Notes: generated by a model not told the origin, from the sequence alone. A DNA stretch of 64,000 nucleotides from Chrysomallon squamiferum (GCA_012295275.1 CM022677.1:7941491-8005490), one strand, 5' to 3'. Counted from the stretch's first letter, positions 25,385-37,558 are shown. Translations and numbers: made by a program.

Positions 25385-28300
25385 GAAGTCGCTATTACAA
25401 GGATGTCAAATACACAGAATAACAAGATGTTCATCTGCACCATTTTATCAGTCAACACCAGTTCAACAGTGTCAGCAGTCACAGTATGGACAATATGCTG
25501 GGGACAAACCTAATGATCCCAAGATGTCTGTATTAGATACCCTGATTAAAAATTTCACCAGTTGTGAACAGTCAAGATGTCAGTATGAAAAATTAGATAT
25601 TTTGATACAAGAAAGTTAGATATATAATTTGTGATAAACTGAAAAAATTGGACTTGATTGAAAAACAACTGAATAGTATGGAAATAATATGTAACAAGAT
25701 ATAGCAATAAAAAATGTGAGATTTGAAATCTGTTGTGTCAGATATGAACAGTTCTACTTGTTAAATGAGAGATAATAATAACAGTATGAAACAACAAATA
25801 TGTGAAATAGTGAGAAGAGCTGCACCCACAACAAACCATATGGGGTTAATGAACAATTCCCGAAATACATTAATGACAGGAGAAAATTATTATATCCACA
25901 TTACAAACAAGCAAGGGAAAAGATTGGTTTTAAATGGTGATAAACTGTATATCAAGGTCAGACTGTTTACACTGGGAGAGGTCGGGCCAGAAGCCAGCAA
26001 CACAAACATAACAACTCAGCCAACAGAAACCAACAGATCAACAAACAAACAACAGAAACAAGACAGAGATCACAAACAAACATAACACTCAGTCAACAGA
26101 AACAAGACAACAGAGATCACACAACACAAACATAACAACTCAGTCAACAGAAACAAGACAACAGAGATCACACAACACAAACATAACAACTCAGTCAACA
26201 GAAACAAGACAACAGAGATCACACAACACAAACATAACAACTCAGCCAACAGAAACAAGACAACAGAGATCACACAACACAAACATAACAACTCAGCCAA
26301 CAGAAACAAGACAACAGAGATCACACAACACAAACATAACAACTCAGTCAACAGAAACAAGACAACAGAGATCACACACAAAACACAAACATAACAACTC
26401 AGTCAACAGAAACAAGACAACAGAGATCACACAACACAAACATAACAACTCAGCCAACAGAAACAAGACAACAGAGATCACACAACACAAACATAACAAC
26501 TCAGCCAACAGAAAAACAAGACAACAGAGATCACACAACACAAACAAACATAACAACTCAGCCAACAGAAACAAGACAACAGAGATCACACAACACAAAC
26601 ATAACAACTCAGCCAACAGAAACAAGACAACAGAGATCACACAACACAAACATAACAACTCAGCCAACAGAAACAAGACAACAGAGATCACACAACACAA
26701 ACATAACAACTCAGCCAACAGAAACAAGACAACAGAGATCACACAACACAAACATAACAACTCAGCCAACAGAAACAAGACAACAGAGATCACAAACATA
26801 ACAACTCAGCCAACAGAAACAAGACAACAGAGATCACACAACACAAACATAACAACTCAGTCAACAGAAACAAGACAACAGAGATCACAGGAACACAAAC
26901 ATAACAACTCAGCCAACAGAAACAAGACAACAGAGATCACACAACACAAACATAACAACTCAGCCAACAGAAACAAGACAACAGAGATCACACAACACAA
27001 ACATAACAACTCAGTCAACAGAAACAAGACAACAGAGATCACACAACACAAACATAACAACTCAGTCAACAGAAACAAGACAACAGAGATCACACAAACC
27101 AAACATAACAACTCAGCCAACAGAAACAAGACAACAGAGCTGACACAACACAAACATAACAACTCAGCCAACAGAAACAAGACAACAGAGATCACACAAC
27201 ACAAACATAACAACTCAGCCAACAGAAACAAGACAACAGAGATCACACAACACAAACATAACAACTCAGTCAACAGAAACAAGACAACAGAGATCACACA
27301 ACACAAAACATAACAAACTCAGCCAACATAACAAACAGAAACACAACAGAGATCACAGGAACACAAACATAACAACTCAGCCAACAGAAACAAGACAACA
27401 GAGATCACACAAACATAACAACTCAGCCAACAGAAACAAGACAACAGAGATCACACAACACAAACATAACAACTCAGCCAACAGAAACAAGACAACAGAG
27501 ATCACACAAACATAACAACTCAGCCAACAGAAACAAGACAACAGAGATCACACAACACAAACAAACATAACAACTCAGAAACAAGACAAACAGAGACTCA
27601 CAACAGAAACAGACACAAACATAACAACTCAGCCAACAGAAACAAGACAACAGAGATCACAGGAACACAAACATAACAACTCAGCCAACAGAAACAAGAC
27701 AACAGAGATCACACAACACAAACATAATTCTCAGCCAACAGAAACAAGACAACACAGATCAACAGAAACAACACAAAGAGATAACAAACACAAACATCAA
27801 CTCAGAAACAGAAACAAGACAACAGAGATCACACAAAACAAAAACAGAAACAAGACAACAGAGATCACACAAACATAAAACAAGACAACAGAAACAAGAT
27901 CACACAACACAAACATAACAACTCAGCCAACAGAAACAAGACAACACAGATCACTGTTTTAAAACAAACATAACAACTCAGTCAACAGAAACAAGACAAC
28001 AGAAACAGATCAACAAGAGATCAAACTTCACAAACTAACAACTCAGTCAGAAACAAGACAACAGACAATCACACAAGAAACAAACAGAAACAACTCAGTC
28101 AACAGAAACAAGACAACAGAGATCACACAACAGAAACAAGACAACAGAGATCACACAACACAAACATAACAACTCAGTCAACAGAAACAAGACAACAGAG
28201 ATCACACAACAGAAACAAGACAACAGAGATCACACAACACAAACATAACAACTCAGCCAACAGAAACAAGACAACAGAGATCACACAACACAACCCAAAC

Positions 28301-28430
28301 TCTTAGACAAGTCAGTTCACTCAGTGCAATAGGACAACAGAGGAGGACAGATAATTCATATTTTTCATCATCTGATGCTTTTGACCAGCTTGAAAATGTA
28401 TATTTTTCATTTGTTAATAAGTATATGAAT
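25385..28430 (+). mobile_element. Non-LTR retrotransposon ORF1-like frame, decayed and expanded by an internal array
   Basis: 25,390-25,615 encodes a Gln-rich stretch, then GDKPNDPKMSVLDTLIKNF and YEKLDILIQES. 25,640-25,700 gives a coiled-coil-like KKLDLIEKQLNSMEIICNKI. 25,765-26,050 ends with KQGKRLVLNGDKLYI...FTLGE. The coiled coil followed by a basic GDKLYI-type element near the C-terminus is the pattern I know from ORF1 proteins of animal L1-like LINEs (nucleic-acid-binding chaperones for reverse transcription). Several stops (after QES, NKI, STC) and frame changes show decay. The frame resumes after the 51-bp array at about 28,295 (TLRQVSSLSAIGQQRRTDN) and stops near 28,441. No reverse transcriptase follows. 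An alternative is a gag-like host gene. Confidence 0.5.
26085..28295 (+). repeat. 51-bp minisatellite, about 40 copies, derived from the ORF1-like frame
   Basis: The unit contains CTCAGCCAACAGAAACAAGA, CAACAGAGATCACACAACAC and AAACATAACAA; the period is 51 bp (17 codons: TQPTETRQQRSHNTNIT). The first unit merges with the upstream frame, which already reads SNTNITTQPTET, so the array grew out of that coding sequence. A C/T difference (CAGCC versus CAGTC) marks unit types. From 27,300 on, units become irregular, with truncations and partial units. The long minus-strand frames (Cys/Val/Leu-rich) are artefacts of a period divisible by three. Confidence 0.93.
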
Positions 28431-28480
28431 ATAGTGATTTAATCGCTGATGATGTATTTTAACTTGAGGGGTTAAATATA

Positions 28481-28640
28481 TTAACCCTTTGAACCCGTCA
28501 GGCCAGCTTTCCAGTCTGAGCATACAGTATATATACCCGCTTGTATACTCAGCCACATTTCCAGCAGGAAGCTTCAATAATTGTTTTGCAAGAACTCGAG
28601 TTTCAATGCTGGAATAAAACAGTCAGCTTATATAACCTTA
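28481..28640 (+). mobile_element. piggyBac-like 5' end (TTAA plus terminal sequence)
   Basis: TTAACCCTTTGAACCCGTCA begins with the TTAA target typical of piggyBac and the CCCTTTG start common to its terminal repeats. A GGAAGCTTCAATAATTG segment follows at about 28,567. A related GGAAGCTTCGATTTTTTG occurs at 29,757, just before the transposase remnant. I could not find a matching 3' end, so the element may be solo or interrupted. Confidence 0.45.
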
Positions 28641-28644
28641 TTTA

Positions 28645-29735
28645 GCATCGAAGCCAGGATTGGTTTTACTTCCTTGTTGTTACCGTATGATGTTATCCAG
28701 CCAGAAGCTACAGAAGAAAGATGACTTACTAGACATTCTGTCCAGCAGCTCAACTCAACCAGACACACAGCCTCTACCAGACACTCAACCTCTACCAGAA
28801 ACAATTCAACCTCTACCAGAAACAACTCAACCTCTATCAGAAACAACTCAACCTCTACCAGAAACAATTCAACCTCTACCAGAAAAAAATTCAGCCTCTA
28901 CCAGAAAACTCAGCCTCTCAACCTCTACCAGAAACCACTCAAGCCTCTATCAGAAAAACAACTCAACCTCTATCTGAAACAACTCAACCTCTATCAGAAA
29001 CAACTCAACCTCTATCTGAAACAACTCAACCTCTACCAGAAACAACTCAACCTCTACCAGAAACAACTCAACCTCTACCAGAAACAATTCAACCTCTACC
29101 AGAAACAACTCAACCTCTATCTGAAACAACTCACCCTCTACCAGAAACAACTCAACCTCTATCTGAAACAACCCAACCTCTACCAGAAACAACACAACCT
29201 CTACCAGAAACCACTCAACCTCTATCAGAAACAACTCAACCTCTATGAGAAACAATTCAACCTCTACCAGAAACAACTCAACCTCTATCAGAAATGACTC
29301 AGCCTCGCCCAGAAACAACTCAACCTCTATCAGAAACAACTGAACCTCTACCAGAAACAAGTCAACCTCTATCAGAAATGATTCAACCAACAAGCAGCAG
29401 ACAAGAAAAGAAAGCTTGCAATAGCTGCACAACAGAAACAAGCCAAGCATGTTGTTAAACAAAGTCGTTTGATTTGTTAAGCAAAGTCGTATGAAGGATG
29501 TTCTGTTGGTGATAACGTAGCTGAGCCCTTTCTGTCTGTAGAAATATTCTGGGTGTTTTATTAGCTGTAGAAACCGGACATTATACCATTGGTCGCCCTT
29601 CTGGTATTCTAAAACAGAAATATAGTCGACACCAGTTTGATTTATGTCCTCAGAGACTTCTGAGTGAATCTGACATTAACAGTGTGACTCTTCATCAATC
29701 CAACAAAAAGGAGTCTCAACATGGTGATCAAGTAT
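28645..29735 (+). pseudogene. Integrase-derived (KRBA2-like) protein fragment with internal 21-bp array
   Basis: 28,645-28,720 reads EARIGFTSLLLPYDVIQPE, resembling the end of a retroviral-type integrase core in KRBA2/SCAND3-like genes. After a one-base shift comes DLLDILSSSS and the Pro/Thr-rich array. After the array comes a basic helix RKLAIAAQQKQAKHVVKQSR (29,405-29,465). The hallmark C-terminal module follows: SVGDNVAEPFLSV, NILGVLLAVETGHYTIG, GILKQKYSRHQFDLCPQRLL (about 29,500-29,665). The family derives from transposon or retroviral integrases and is abundant in invertebrates. At least three frame changes, plus stops near 29,480 and 29,535, show that it is dead. The catalytic D,D(35)E part is absent, so this is a 3' remnant. 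Confidence 0.6.
28750..29390 (+). repeat. 21-bp coding minisatellite, about 30 copies
   Basis: Units of AACTCAACCTCTACCAGAAAC (one base over 20: period 21 bp) encode a seven-residue TQPLPET repeat. Variants are TCAGAA, TCTGAA and ATTCAA. Most steps keep the frame; a few indels around 28,885-28,960 break it. It lies in the linker between the integrase core and the C-terminal module. Confidence 0.93.
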
Positions 29736-29749
29736 TATCGGCCATACTT

Positions 29750-31375
29750 CTGGCAGGAAGCTTCGATTTTTTGTCAAACAAGAGCAGTTTTTGGAGTATT
29801 TTTTTGCCATAAACACGAGCAGTAAGGAAGTGACAAACCAAGCAGGCATTACGAATGATGTCAGATTCTGAGGATGAGACTGAAACGTTGGAATATGGAA
29901 ATAATTGTGATTTTGAAAGTGAAGAGAGTGACGATGTTGTCAAAGATACAAATAATAATAAAATGAATGCAAATGAAGGTGAAAAGTGAAAATGATTCTG
30001 CTAATAATAACTATCCAGGTGGTGATGTTTTACAACCTGTTAGGGTGTGGCCGTGGTAAAGGTGTGGCCTTAGAATTCTCAGCCGCACGTAGTAGATCAG
30101 TGTCAGTGGATGAATGACATGAGAGGGTATCGTGAAAAACAATTCAATACTAAATATCAATAATGAGAGCACCTCTGCTGACTTTTTGACATTTTTCTGG
30201 AATGATGGTGTGTGGCAGCTCTTTGTTGTTGAAACTAATACCAGGCAGAACATGTCAGAGAAGCAAAACCTTCACATTATTATTCAAAATCGTTTAGTTC
30301 ACTGACAGAGACAAAAACATTTTTTGGCTGTCGAGTAGTGATGGAAATCATTATTCACAAGGACCACTATGAACAATTTTGGTGAGATAAGATCATTTCT
30401 TGACCATCACACCTGGATTTGCACAGATGTTTACAAGAGATGGATTTTTAGCAATGTAGTCTATGCTACATTGTGTAAATGAATTAGACCCAGAGCTAGA
30501 CAAATCTGATAAGATTTACAAAGGCCCATGTTTAATCACTTGTTGGAAAAATTCATGTAGCATTATACACCAAGAAGCAATCTGTCACTTCACGAGGGAA
30601 TGATTCCGACAAAAAACTCCCTATCTATAAAATAGTATATCAAAGATAAACCAATAAAGTACTGTATCAACACCTTCCTAGTTTGTGACAGTGAGAATGG
30701 CTATATTTCAAATACAGAGTACATACAGGTCGCAGGAACGATGCTGAAATCATTGAAAATCTTGGTGTATCTGGAAACGTTGTTTTCGTTTACAGACAGA
30801 CTCTACACTAATGTATATTTGTGTGAGTTTTTGCTGGAAAAGAGAGGAATCTGCCTAGTGGGCACTGCACTTACAAATCGCAAACGTTTTCAAAAAAACC
30901 CTGACCAAATCAAAAAGTTAAATCAGAAGGGGCATTTTGAACTATTTGTTCAATGGAACTGTAGCAGCAATTGTTTGGTGTGACAAAAAGCCTATTTAGG
31001 GCAGACATCATTAGAAATGGCCACGTCGTCTTATTATGAAGTTTTTGTATGAGCTGCAATATAATGCATATGTAATTGTGTGGCCTTATCAGTTGCATAA
31101 TCCCCAGGGGCAAAGAATGTTTACATTCCATGTGTTTGTTGAAAAACTCTGCCATCAACGTGTAGGCAATGATCACCATCTATTACCAGTGAAAGTGAAT
31201 CTGTACACAGAAAAACACCTCTGAGATTACAGACCTCACAAGTTGGAAAGAGCCTCCCCATGCAACATCAAACAGTGGGTGTGTAGTGTGTCTGGAAAAG
31301 GCCAGACAACAAAATCCAAGTGCTGCAGATAAGAACTTTCCCAAAAGGTCAGAAACATTCTAAGGCTTAGAAAAG
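29750..31375 (+). pseudogene. piggyBac-type transposase, decayed
   Basis: PiggyBac transposases are DDD enzymes that cut at TTAA. A start at 29,858 gives MSDSEDETETLEYGNN followed by an acidic stretch, typical of the N-terminus. Later parts in several frames read NELDPELDKSDKIYK (about 30,480), IPTKNSLSIK, the DSENGYISNTEYIQ strand (about 30,690) and TDRLYTNVYLCEFLLEKRG (30,795-30,855). This is the TDNFYTS-like block holding a catalytic Asp, here within TDRLYT. TALTNRKRFQKNP and QLHNPQGQRMFTFHVFVE then follow. A Cys-containing tail (CNIKQWVCSVSGKG) resembles the C-terminal zinc-binding region. More than five stops or frameshifts are present. An AATAAA at about 31,555 may be its polyadenylation signal. 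Confidence 0.75.
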
Positions 31376-31684
31376 GTATACAAGATAAATATATGAGACA
31401 TCCAAATATAATTTCATGTAATAATTTGTTTAACAGTAAAAATATATTTGTTAATAAGAACTACATTTGAGAGTATGTCCTCCACTTCTATTTTAGTTTT
31501 GTTATTATATGTCTGTAATACTTTCTTCCCTGTACTGTAATCTACAGTTTATGAGAATAAAGTCATTGTCACTGTACAACTGAGTCTCTTCTCCTTTAAA
31601 AACACACAATACATTTGTCCTAACTTTTATTTGTAGAATTATCTACGTTATTAATTATTACTCCTTTTTATACAGACACTTTTA

Positions 31685-32490
31685 TCAGAGAAGCAATTAT
31701 CGTTACTGCTGACACACACACACACACTATTATCAGAGTAGCAATTTTCAGTATTGATGATACACACGAACATGCACACACACGTTATTCTTAGAGTAGC
31801 AGTTATCACTATTGCTCACACATTCACACACACAAACACACACTATTATCACAGTAGCAGTTATCACTATTCCTGATACACTCAGAAACACACATACACA
31901 CATACCATTACTAGAGTAGCAATTATCAATATTGCTGAAACACACACACACACACACACACACTATTAGAGTAGCAGTTATCACTATTGCTGATACACCC
32001 CCCCTCTGTTAACAGGTAGTAATTATCACTATTCCCGATATACTCACAAACACACAGATACTATTATCAGAGTAGCAATTATCTCTATTGCTGATACATT
32101 CACAAACACACACACACATATTATCAGAGGAACAATTATCATGATTGCTGATATAATCACACACACACGCACACACAAATACTATTATCAGAATAGCAAT
32201 TATCACTATTGCTGATACACTCAAACACACACACACATACTGTTATCAGAGTAGCTGGTATCACTATTGGTGATACACACACACACACACACATACTCAC
32301 ACATACACATACACTATTATACACATACGCCAGTTATCACTATTGCTGATATACACACATACACAGATACATACTATTATCAGAATAACTGATCATTATT
32401 GCTTGTACACTCACATACACTCACAGATACACACACACACACACACACAATCTGATCAGAATAGCAATTTTCACTATTGCTGATATTCAC
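31685..32490 (-). repeat. ~50-bp minisatellite, antisense array (about 15 copies)
   Basis: Units contain CTATTATCAGAGTAGCAATT and ATCACTATTGCTGATACAC plus a variable (CA)n spacer. This is the reverse complement of the unit filling 55,165-58,165. The divergence between units is in the CA spacer and point changes. Confidence 0.9.
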
Positions 32491-32851
32491 ACACTCACTC
32501 ACTCTCAGGAATATAAATATAAGTAAAGCTGAAATTAGAAAATTAATTATAAAAGGCTTAAAGACAGACTGAAAGACAGACTCAGAGACAGAGAACATGA
32601 GAACAAAAGCAAAAAGGAAACAAGCAGTTGATACACATTTATCTACTTAATAACAAATACATAATAATTACAAATATATAACAAAACAAAATATTTATAT
32701 ACATTAAAAATATCTACATAATATTATTTCATAATAATAAGTTTAGTTTGATATTTTTAGCATATTGTTTAACTAAATTGTCTATGTCAGATAGAGAAAG
32801 ATTACGATTATATATAGAATAATTCTTCAAATATTATAAAATTTAAAAAAC

Positions 32852-33012
32852 CTGAAGTAAGTTTCACTAAATCGTCAACGACAGATACAGAAAGATCAGG
32901 ACAATTTCCGATGTCCACATCTTTCAAAGAAAGGAGTTTTCCATGGAAACTCAAACAGCTGGTTGGTTAAACAACTGGAGTTCAGACTTAATTCCTGAAG
33001 AGAACTCGGCAT
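32852..33012 (-). pseudogene. Leucine-rich-repeat exon, one frameshift
   Basis: Between acceptor GATATTACAG and donor TTCAG|GTTTTT the minus strand encodes MPSSLQELSLNSSCLTNQLF then EFPW. After a one-base shift at the four-base T run 32,937-32,940 it reads LLSLKDVDIGNCPDLS and VSVVDDLVKLTS. LxxLxLxxNxL and LxxLxxVxIxxCPxL spacing identifies LRRs of the cysteine-containing or mixed type found in F-box and related proteins. The shift is +1 in an A run of the coding strand. It probably belongs to the same gene as 33,687-33,789 and 34,832-34,948. I cannot name the family. Confidence 0.55.
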
Positions 33013-33152
33013 CTGTAATATCTGAAAAAAATGAAAAACAGTATTAAGAAACCAAATAACTATCAGCAGAAAAAGAAAAAAAGTTGAAAAATTTAGTTAT
33101 GAGAAATTTGTCAAATGTAGATATTACAGAATGAAATACACATGTGTGTATG

Positions 33153-33192
<40 letters not shown>

Positions 33193-33557
33193 TATATATA
33201 TTTTACAAATCTAAATTTACCATCAACTGTAAGTGTTTCGATGTTAACTTTTGCATCATTCAGATAAAAAACTGAATACAAGATTAAGTGATCCCAGCTG
33301 GTAATAAAAACAAATAAAAACAATAATAATAATAATAATAATAATAATTCACAATGTGCAGAATCTACATTATCAGAAAATAGCTGTGAAATTATAGAGA
33401 AATACACATTTATATTAATAAAACCAGTATAAATAAATAGATAAATAAATAAGAATGTTAATAAATTGTAAAAATATATAATGATAAATTTAGATTCTTG
33501 AAGCTAAGGTTTCTTAGAGGAGAGAGAGAAAAAGAAAGACAGTAAGAGAGTATCAGT

Positions 33558-33569
<12 letters not shown>

Positions 33570-33627
<58 letters not shown>
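33570..33627 (+). repeat. (GA)n microsatellite
   Basis: About 29 GA units in the intron between the LRR exons on the opposite strand. A shorter GA/TA tract lies at 33,160-33,201. Confidence 0.95.
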
Positions 33628-33629
<2 letters not shown>

Positions 33630-33686
33630 GAAATAGTGGCAGATAAAGAAAAGTTAATAAAATGACATGAATAATAAGAAGAAAAC

Positions 33687-33789
33687 CTGAGAGTTTTAAG
33701 AGATGGACTGACACAGTGAGAGAAATAATCATTTCCTACAGAATTACTTGACACATCCAAATATTCCTGTTTGCCAACAACATTTTGAT
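33687..33789 (-). CDS. Leucine-rich-repeat exon
   Basis: The acceptor TTTGTTTCTAG and the donor CTCTCAG|GTTTTC bound 103 bp. The frame (phase 1 in, phase 2 out) reads QNVVGKQEYLDVSSNSVGND, then YFSHCVSPSLKTLR. YLDVSSNSVGN fits the LRR consensus LxLxxN, and SLKTLR opens the next repeat. The exon is intact. The 100-bp size is smaller than the classic one-LRR-per-exon arrangement but compatible. Confidence 0.5.
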
Positions 33790-33949
33790 CTAGAAACAAA
33801 ACACTCAAGTTGTGTGTATTAGTAGTAAAAACTATTAACACAAATTGTTAACACTTATCTATTTGTTATGCAGTTAGTAGATGACACATTAATGTTTTAA
33901 CAGTAGTAATAGCAACAATGGTAGTATAATAACAGCAACAGAACTAGTA

Positions 33950-34700
33950 ACACTGGTTGAGTAGTTGCCACAGCAGTAGTTGTAGTAGTAGTAATAGTAG
34001 TAACAGCAGCAGCAGAATTCATAGTTGTAGTATCAATACTAATAGTAGTAATAGTGGTAAAGTACTAGTAGCAGTAATAGTGGTAATAACTGTAATATCA
34101 GTAGTAACAGTACCAGTAATAGTAACAGTGGTAATAGTTGTAGTAGTAGTAGAAACAGTACTAGTTGTAGTTGTAGTGGTAATAGTTTGTAATAACCATA
34201 CTATTAATAGTGGTAACTGCAGCAGTAACAGCAATAGTGATATCTGTGGTAGAATTAGCTTAGGTTGTATAGTACAAGTAGATACAATACAGAGAGGTAA
34301 TAAATAACTGCAGACACCATAGTAGTAGAAGTAGAAGTAGTAGATGTAATAATAGTAGTAAAAATAATATAATTAATGTGTAGTGTAAGTAGCAACAGTA
34401 GAAATAGCAGTAACACACATAGTGGTAAATAGATATATAATAATAATTGGTAATCGATTTAGTGTGTTGAAAGTCACTGTTAGTAACTATTTTTTGTTAG
34501 TAGAATAATACTAGTAATAGTGGTAGTAGCAGAAGTAGCAATATTAGTAGCTAAGTGACAATTACACATTAATTACATATACCACTACTAATAATAATAA
34601 TAATAACAATAACAGTGACAGTATAATAGTAATAATAATAATAATAATAACAATACCAAGAACAATAATAATAAGAAGAAGAAGAAGAAGAAGAAGATGA
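33950..34700 (+). repeat. Trinucleotide-rich low-complexity DNA
   Basis: Loose AGT/AAT/AAC/AGA triplet repeats fill this intronic stretch. Frames on both strands (Ser/Val-rich on +, Thr/Leu-rich on -) are artefacts. Confidence 0.75.
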
Positions 34701-34831
34701 AGAACAATAAGAGAAAATAAGATTTTTTTCTCACAATTATACATATATAAATATAAAATAATTTCTTTTTATTGGTATAAAAGATTATTATTATTATTGT
34801 TATAAAACATTTTATAATTAAGATTACTCAC

Positions 34832-34948
34832 AGCACTCTCAGTGTCTGTTTTGTTGGTGGTGAGGCTAAGGAAGATCACTGTTGTGTTAGAACACATTGC
34901 CAAACACACAACTCAGAAAGCCTGGGGTCCAGAACTGTTTACTGATAA
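34832..34948 (-). pseudogene. Leucine-rich-repeat exon with in-frame TGA
   Basis: Acceptor CCTAAAG and donor AGTGCT|GTGAGT enclose 117 bp, exactly 39 codons. The frame reads LSVNSSGPQAF, TGA (34,915-34,913), VVCLAMCSNTTVIFLSLTTN and KTDTESA. LSVNSSG and VIFLSLTTNKTD are LRR beta-strand segments. The opening LSVNSS resembles LSLNSS in the exon at 32,852-33,012. Clean phase 0 borders argue this is a real exon that gained a stop. Confidence 0.5.
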
Positions 34949-35775
34949 CTTTAGGTAAAAAAATAAATAAATAAACAAACATAAAGGTGTTAATAATTAA
35001 TGAAAATATAGAATACTAAATTATTCACTAGGTTGTAATGTTAAATAATATAATGAAAAGGTTGATAATATTTAATGTGAATATTGTGTAATTCCATATG
35101 TTTATCTTCTAAATAAATTAAAAATACTAAGAAAATAAATAAATAAATAAATGATAGATACATACACAGACAGAGAGAAAACAGATTTATAAATAAATAA
35201 AAATAAATAAAATAAAAAATAATCAACTGTCTACCGTTTAGAGCATTATTGTAAATTAAAACTATAAATAAATTTAAAATAATTTAAATAACTGATTCTT
35301 AAGCAATTTATGTTCAGAATTATGAAAAAAAGAGAACTTACAGAAAGATTATATATTTTTTTTTTTTCTTTGTTATACTTCAAAAATATTACAAACTTTG
35401 ACAATAATTGTTAAAAAACATAAAGAAAAGAGAGGAAGAAAAAAGAAAGAAAACTAAAGAAATGATACATAAAGACACAGATTGACATACAGACGAACAG
35501 ATAAGTAATTAGAGACATAGGTATATAGACAGGTATACACACAGACAAACAGAAGAAGAGAGAGACAGAAATAAAATAAATAAAAATATGGAGCAGGCAG
35601 AAAAGAAAAAAGACAGATATTTACAGACATATTTACCTGAACTTTTTTTTAAAGGTTTTTAACTGACTAAGTGGATGTGAGACTAAGTGATAAAGCTTGT
35701 GGCAGTTTAAGTCTTGGTCTGGCTGCTTTCAAAAAAACTCAGTCAAATCACATGATCTAACATTTTCTGTTTGCT

Positions 35776-35969
35776 TTATTTCTTAGACATTATTTTTACT
35801 GAAAAACCTCTGGCAATGGGTGGTGGTGTTTCTGGTTTCTTTTGTAGTGTGTCTGGATGTTTTTTGGCACAGTAGTTTGAGTTTTTAGTGGTTGGTGTGG
35901 TGGTATCAGTTTGTCTTGAGATTAATGCTGGTACTGGTGTTGTTGATGCCAACTGTTTCTTCTTCAGTT
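35776..35969 (-). CDS. Possible last coding exon, Lys/Thr/Pro-rich
   Basis: After acceptor TTTCCATAG the minus strand reads LKKKQLASTTPVPALISRQT, continues through a Thr-rich stretch and NSNYCAKKHPDTLQKKPETP, and ends FSVKIMSKK with TAA. The composition suggests a basic disordered tail. It may be the last exon of a short gene starting at 37,636, in which case the LRR exons further along this strand belong to another transcript or to alternative splicing. No family is recognised. Confidence 0.42.
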
Positions 35970-35984
35970 CTATGGAAATCAAAA

Positions 35985-37117
35985 AAAAAAAAAAATAGAA
36001 AGAAAAGAAATTATATATAAGCAGACCTTAAAATTAAGAGAAAACATGTCTGTGAATATAAATACAACTGTCATAAAAAATGTATCCAAGTCATTGGAAA
36101 CTATTTAAAATACACTAATAGTAACAAACAAGTTATCAGAATAATACTGGTTCAAAAAAAATCACTAATAATAATAACTTTCAGACAACCCTATACCAGA
36201 GATATTACTAGGTAAAACACTGAAAAAAAAAGTCTACTCCCCATTGAATAAAAAGAAACATGAAGAAGAAATATAATAATAAAATGAATTGTAACTAGCT
36301 TGTAAAAAAAAATCAATTACAATAATAATAATAATAAATAAATAATAAAATAAAAGAATTTGAATTAGTAGAATGTAGAAAGATAACTAGAAAGATGGAG
36401 ATGCAGTTAAGAGGTTGAATATATTCATACAATAAATGAATAAATAAATAAATAAATCAACACTATAGTTAAAATTATAATAATAATATAAATACATACA
36501 TATACATACAATAATAATACAAAATAAAAATTCTAATTCTTTAAATAAAATGAGCAGGTGAACAAAATTCAAACAAACAAAAAAATTCATTAAAATAAAA
36601 ATTAAGAATTTAAAATATGAAGAAACAAAAAGAAAGAATAAAAATAACTATGTGCAGAAACTGAAAAATAATAAGTAAATTGTATATTTCAAAAATCTTG
36701 CTTATTAAAATAACTGAAAATGAATACAGACAAGAGGAACAGTCAAGAAGAAAAACAAGATTGTGAAGAAACTACAATGTAGAAAAATAACAAGAAACAA
36801 TAATCATGGTAAATAGGTTAAAAAAAAAATAAACAATAAAATAACTTTAAAGAAAACACAAAAATTAAACAAAAACAATATGAAGAAATATGAATAAACA
36901 CAGGATAAGAAGAAACAAAAAGAAATACAGACACACACAAATACACATACATAAACACATATATATAGTTAAAATTATACATAAAACAAATAAATTAAAT
37001 AAATAAATTATAGATAAAGAGAGAAAAATAATAAAATGTCATAAAATAAAATATTACTGAAATAGTAACAAGATAATGAAATAACACAAATTACAGAGAC
37101 CAAATTATTATTATTAT

Positions 37118-37150
<33 letters not shown>

Positions 37151-37440
37151 AGTCAATATCAAATTTAAATAACAATAATCATAAGCATAATAATCTTCAT
37201 AATAATAATAAATTATTCGAAAATTAGTTTTTTCCTGAAATATAGATGAGGTAATCTGGATTCTTCTTTATATTTGATAACAACAACTCTGTTAAACAGG
37301 CAGATGACAGTCAATTTAACAAACAACAATAATATAAACACATATCATTTTAGACGGTCAGTAGTCAAATATAAAAGAACTGTAATTAGCATGGACCAAC
37401 AGGAACGACAATAATCATAATGTGTGAAAAAAAAAAAAAA
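35985..37440. other. AT-rich noncoding DNA (probable intron)
   Basis: Contents are A-rich sequence, (AAT)n near 36,320 and 36,480, (TAG)n at 37,112-37,150 and a ~30-bp A run at 37,426-37,455. No coding exon is seen. Confidence 0.5.
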
Positions 37441-37558
37441 AAAAAAAAAAAAAAACATATAGTACAAAACGGGTACGAGATGGTATGACATCAAAGTTAC
37501 CAAAAGAAAAGAAAATGAGTTTCTACCTTTGCAGCAATTTCTACTCAATAATAGACAT

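Noticed and set aside
26070-27306. Long minus-strand open frames of Cys/Val/Leu-rich 17-residue repeats
   Set aside because: They arise because the 51-bp unit is divisible by three; the coding origin of the unit is on the plus strand.
26085-28295. CRISPR-like array
   Set aside because: Units are continuous tandem copies without unique spacers, and the DNA is eukaryotic.
28950-29462. 170-residue minus-strand frame of VELFLVE repeats
   Set aside because: Reverse reading of the 21-bp plus-strand TQPLPET array.
33957-34307. Ser/Val-rich plus-strand frame of 116 residues
   Set aside because: Low-complexity triplet repeat in an intron of the opposite strand.
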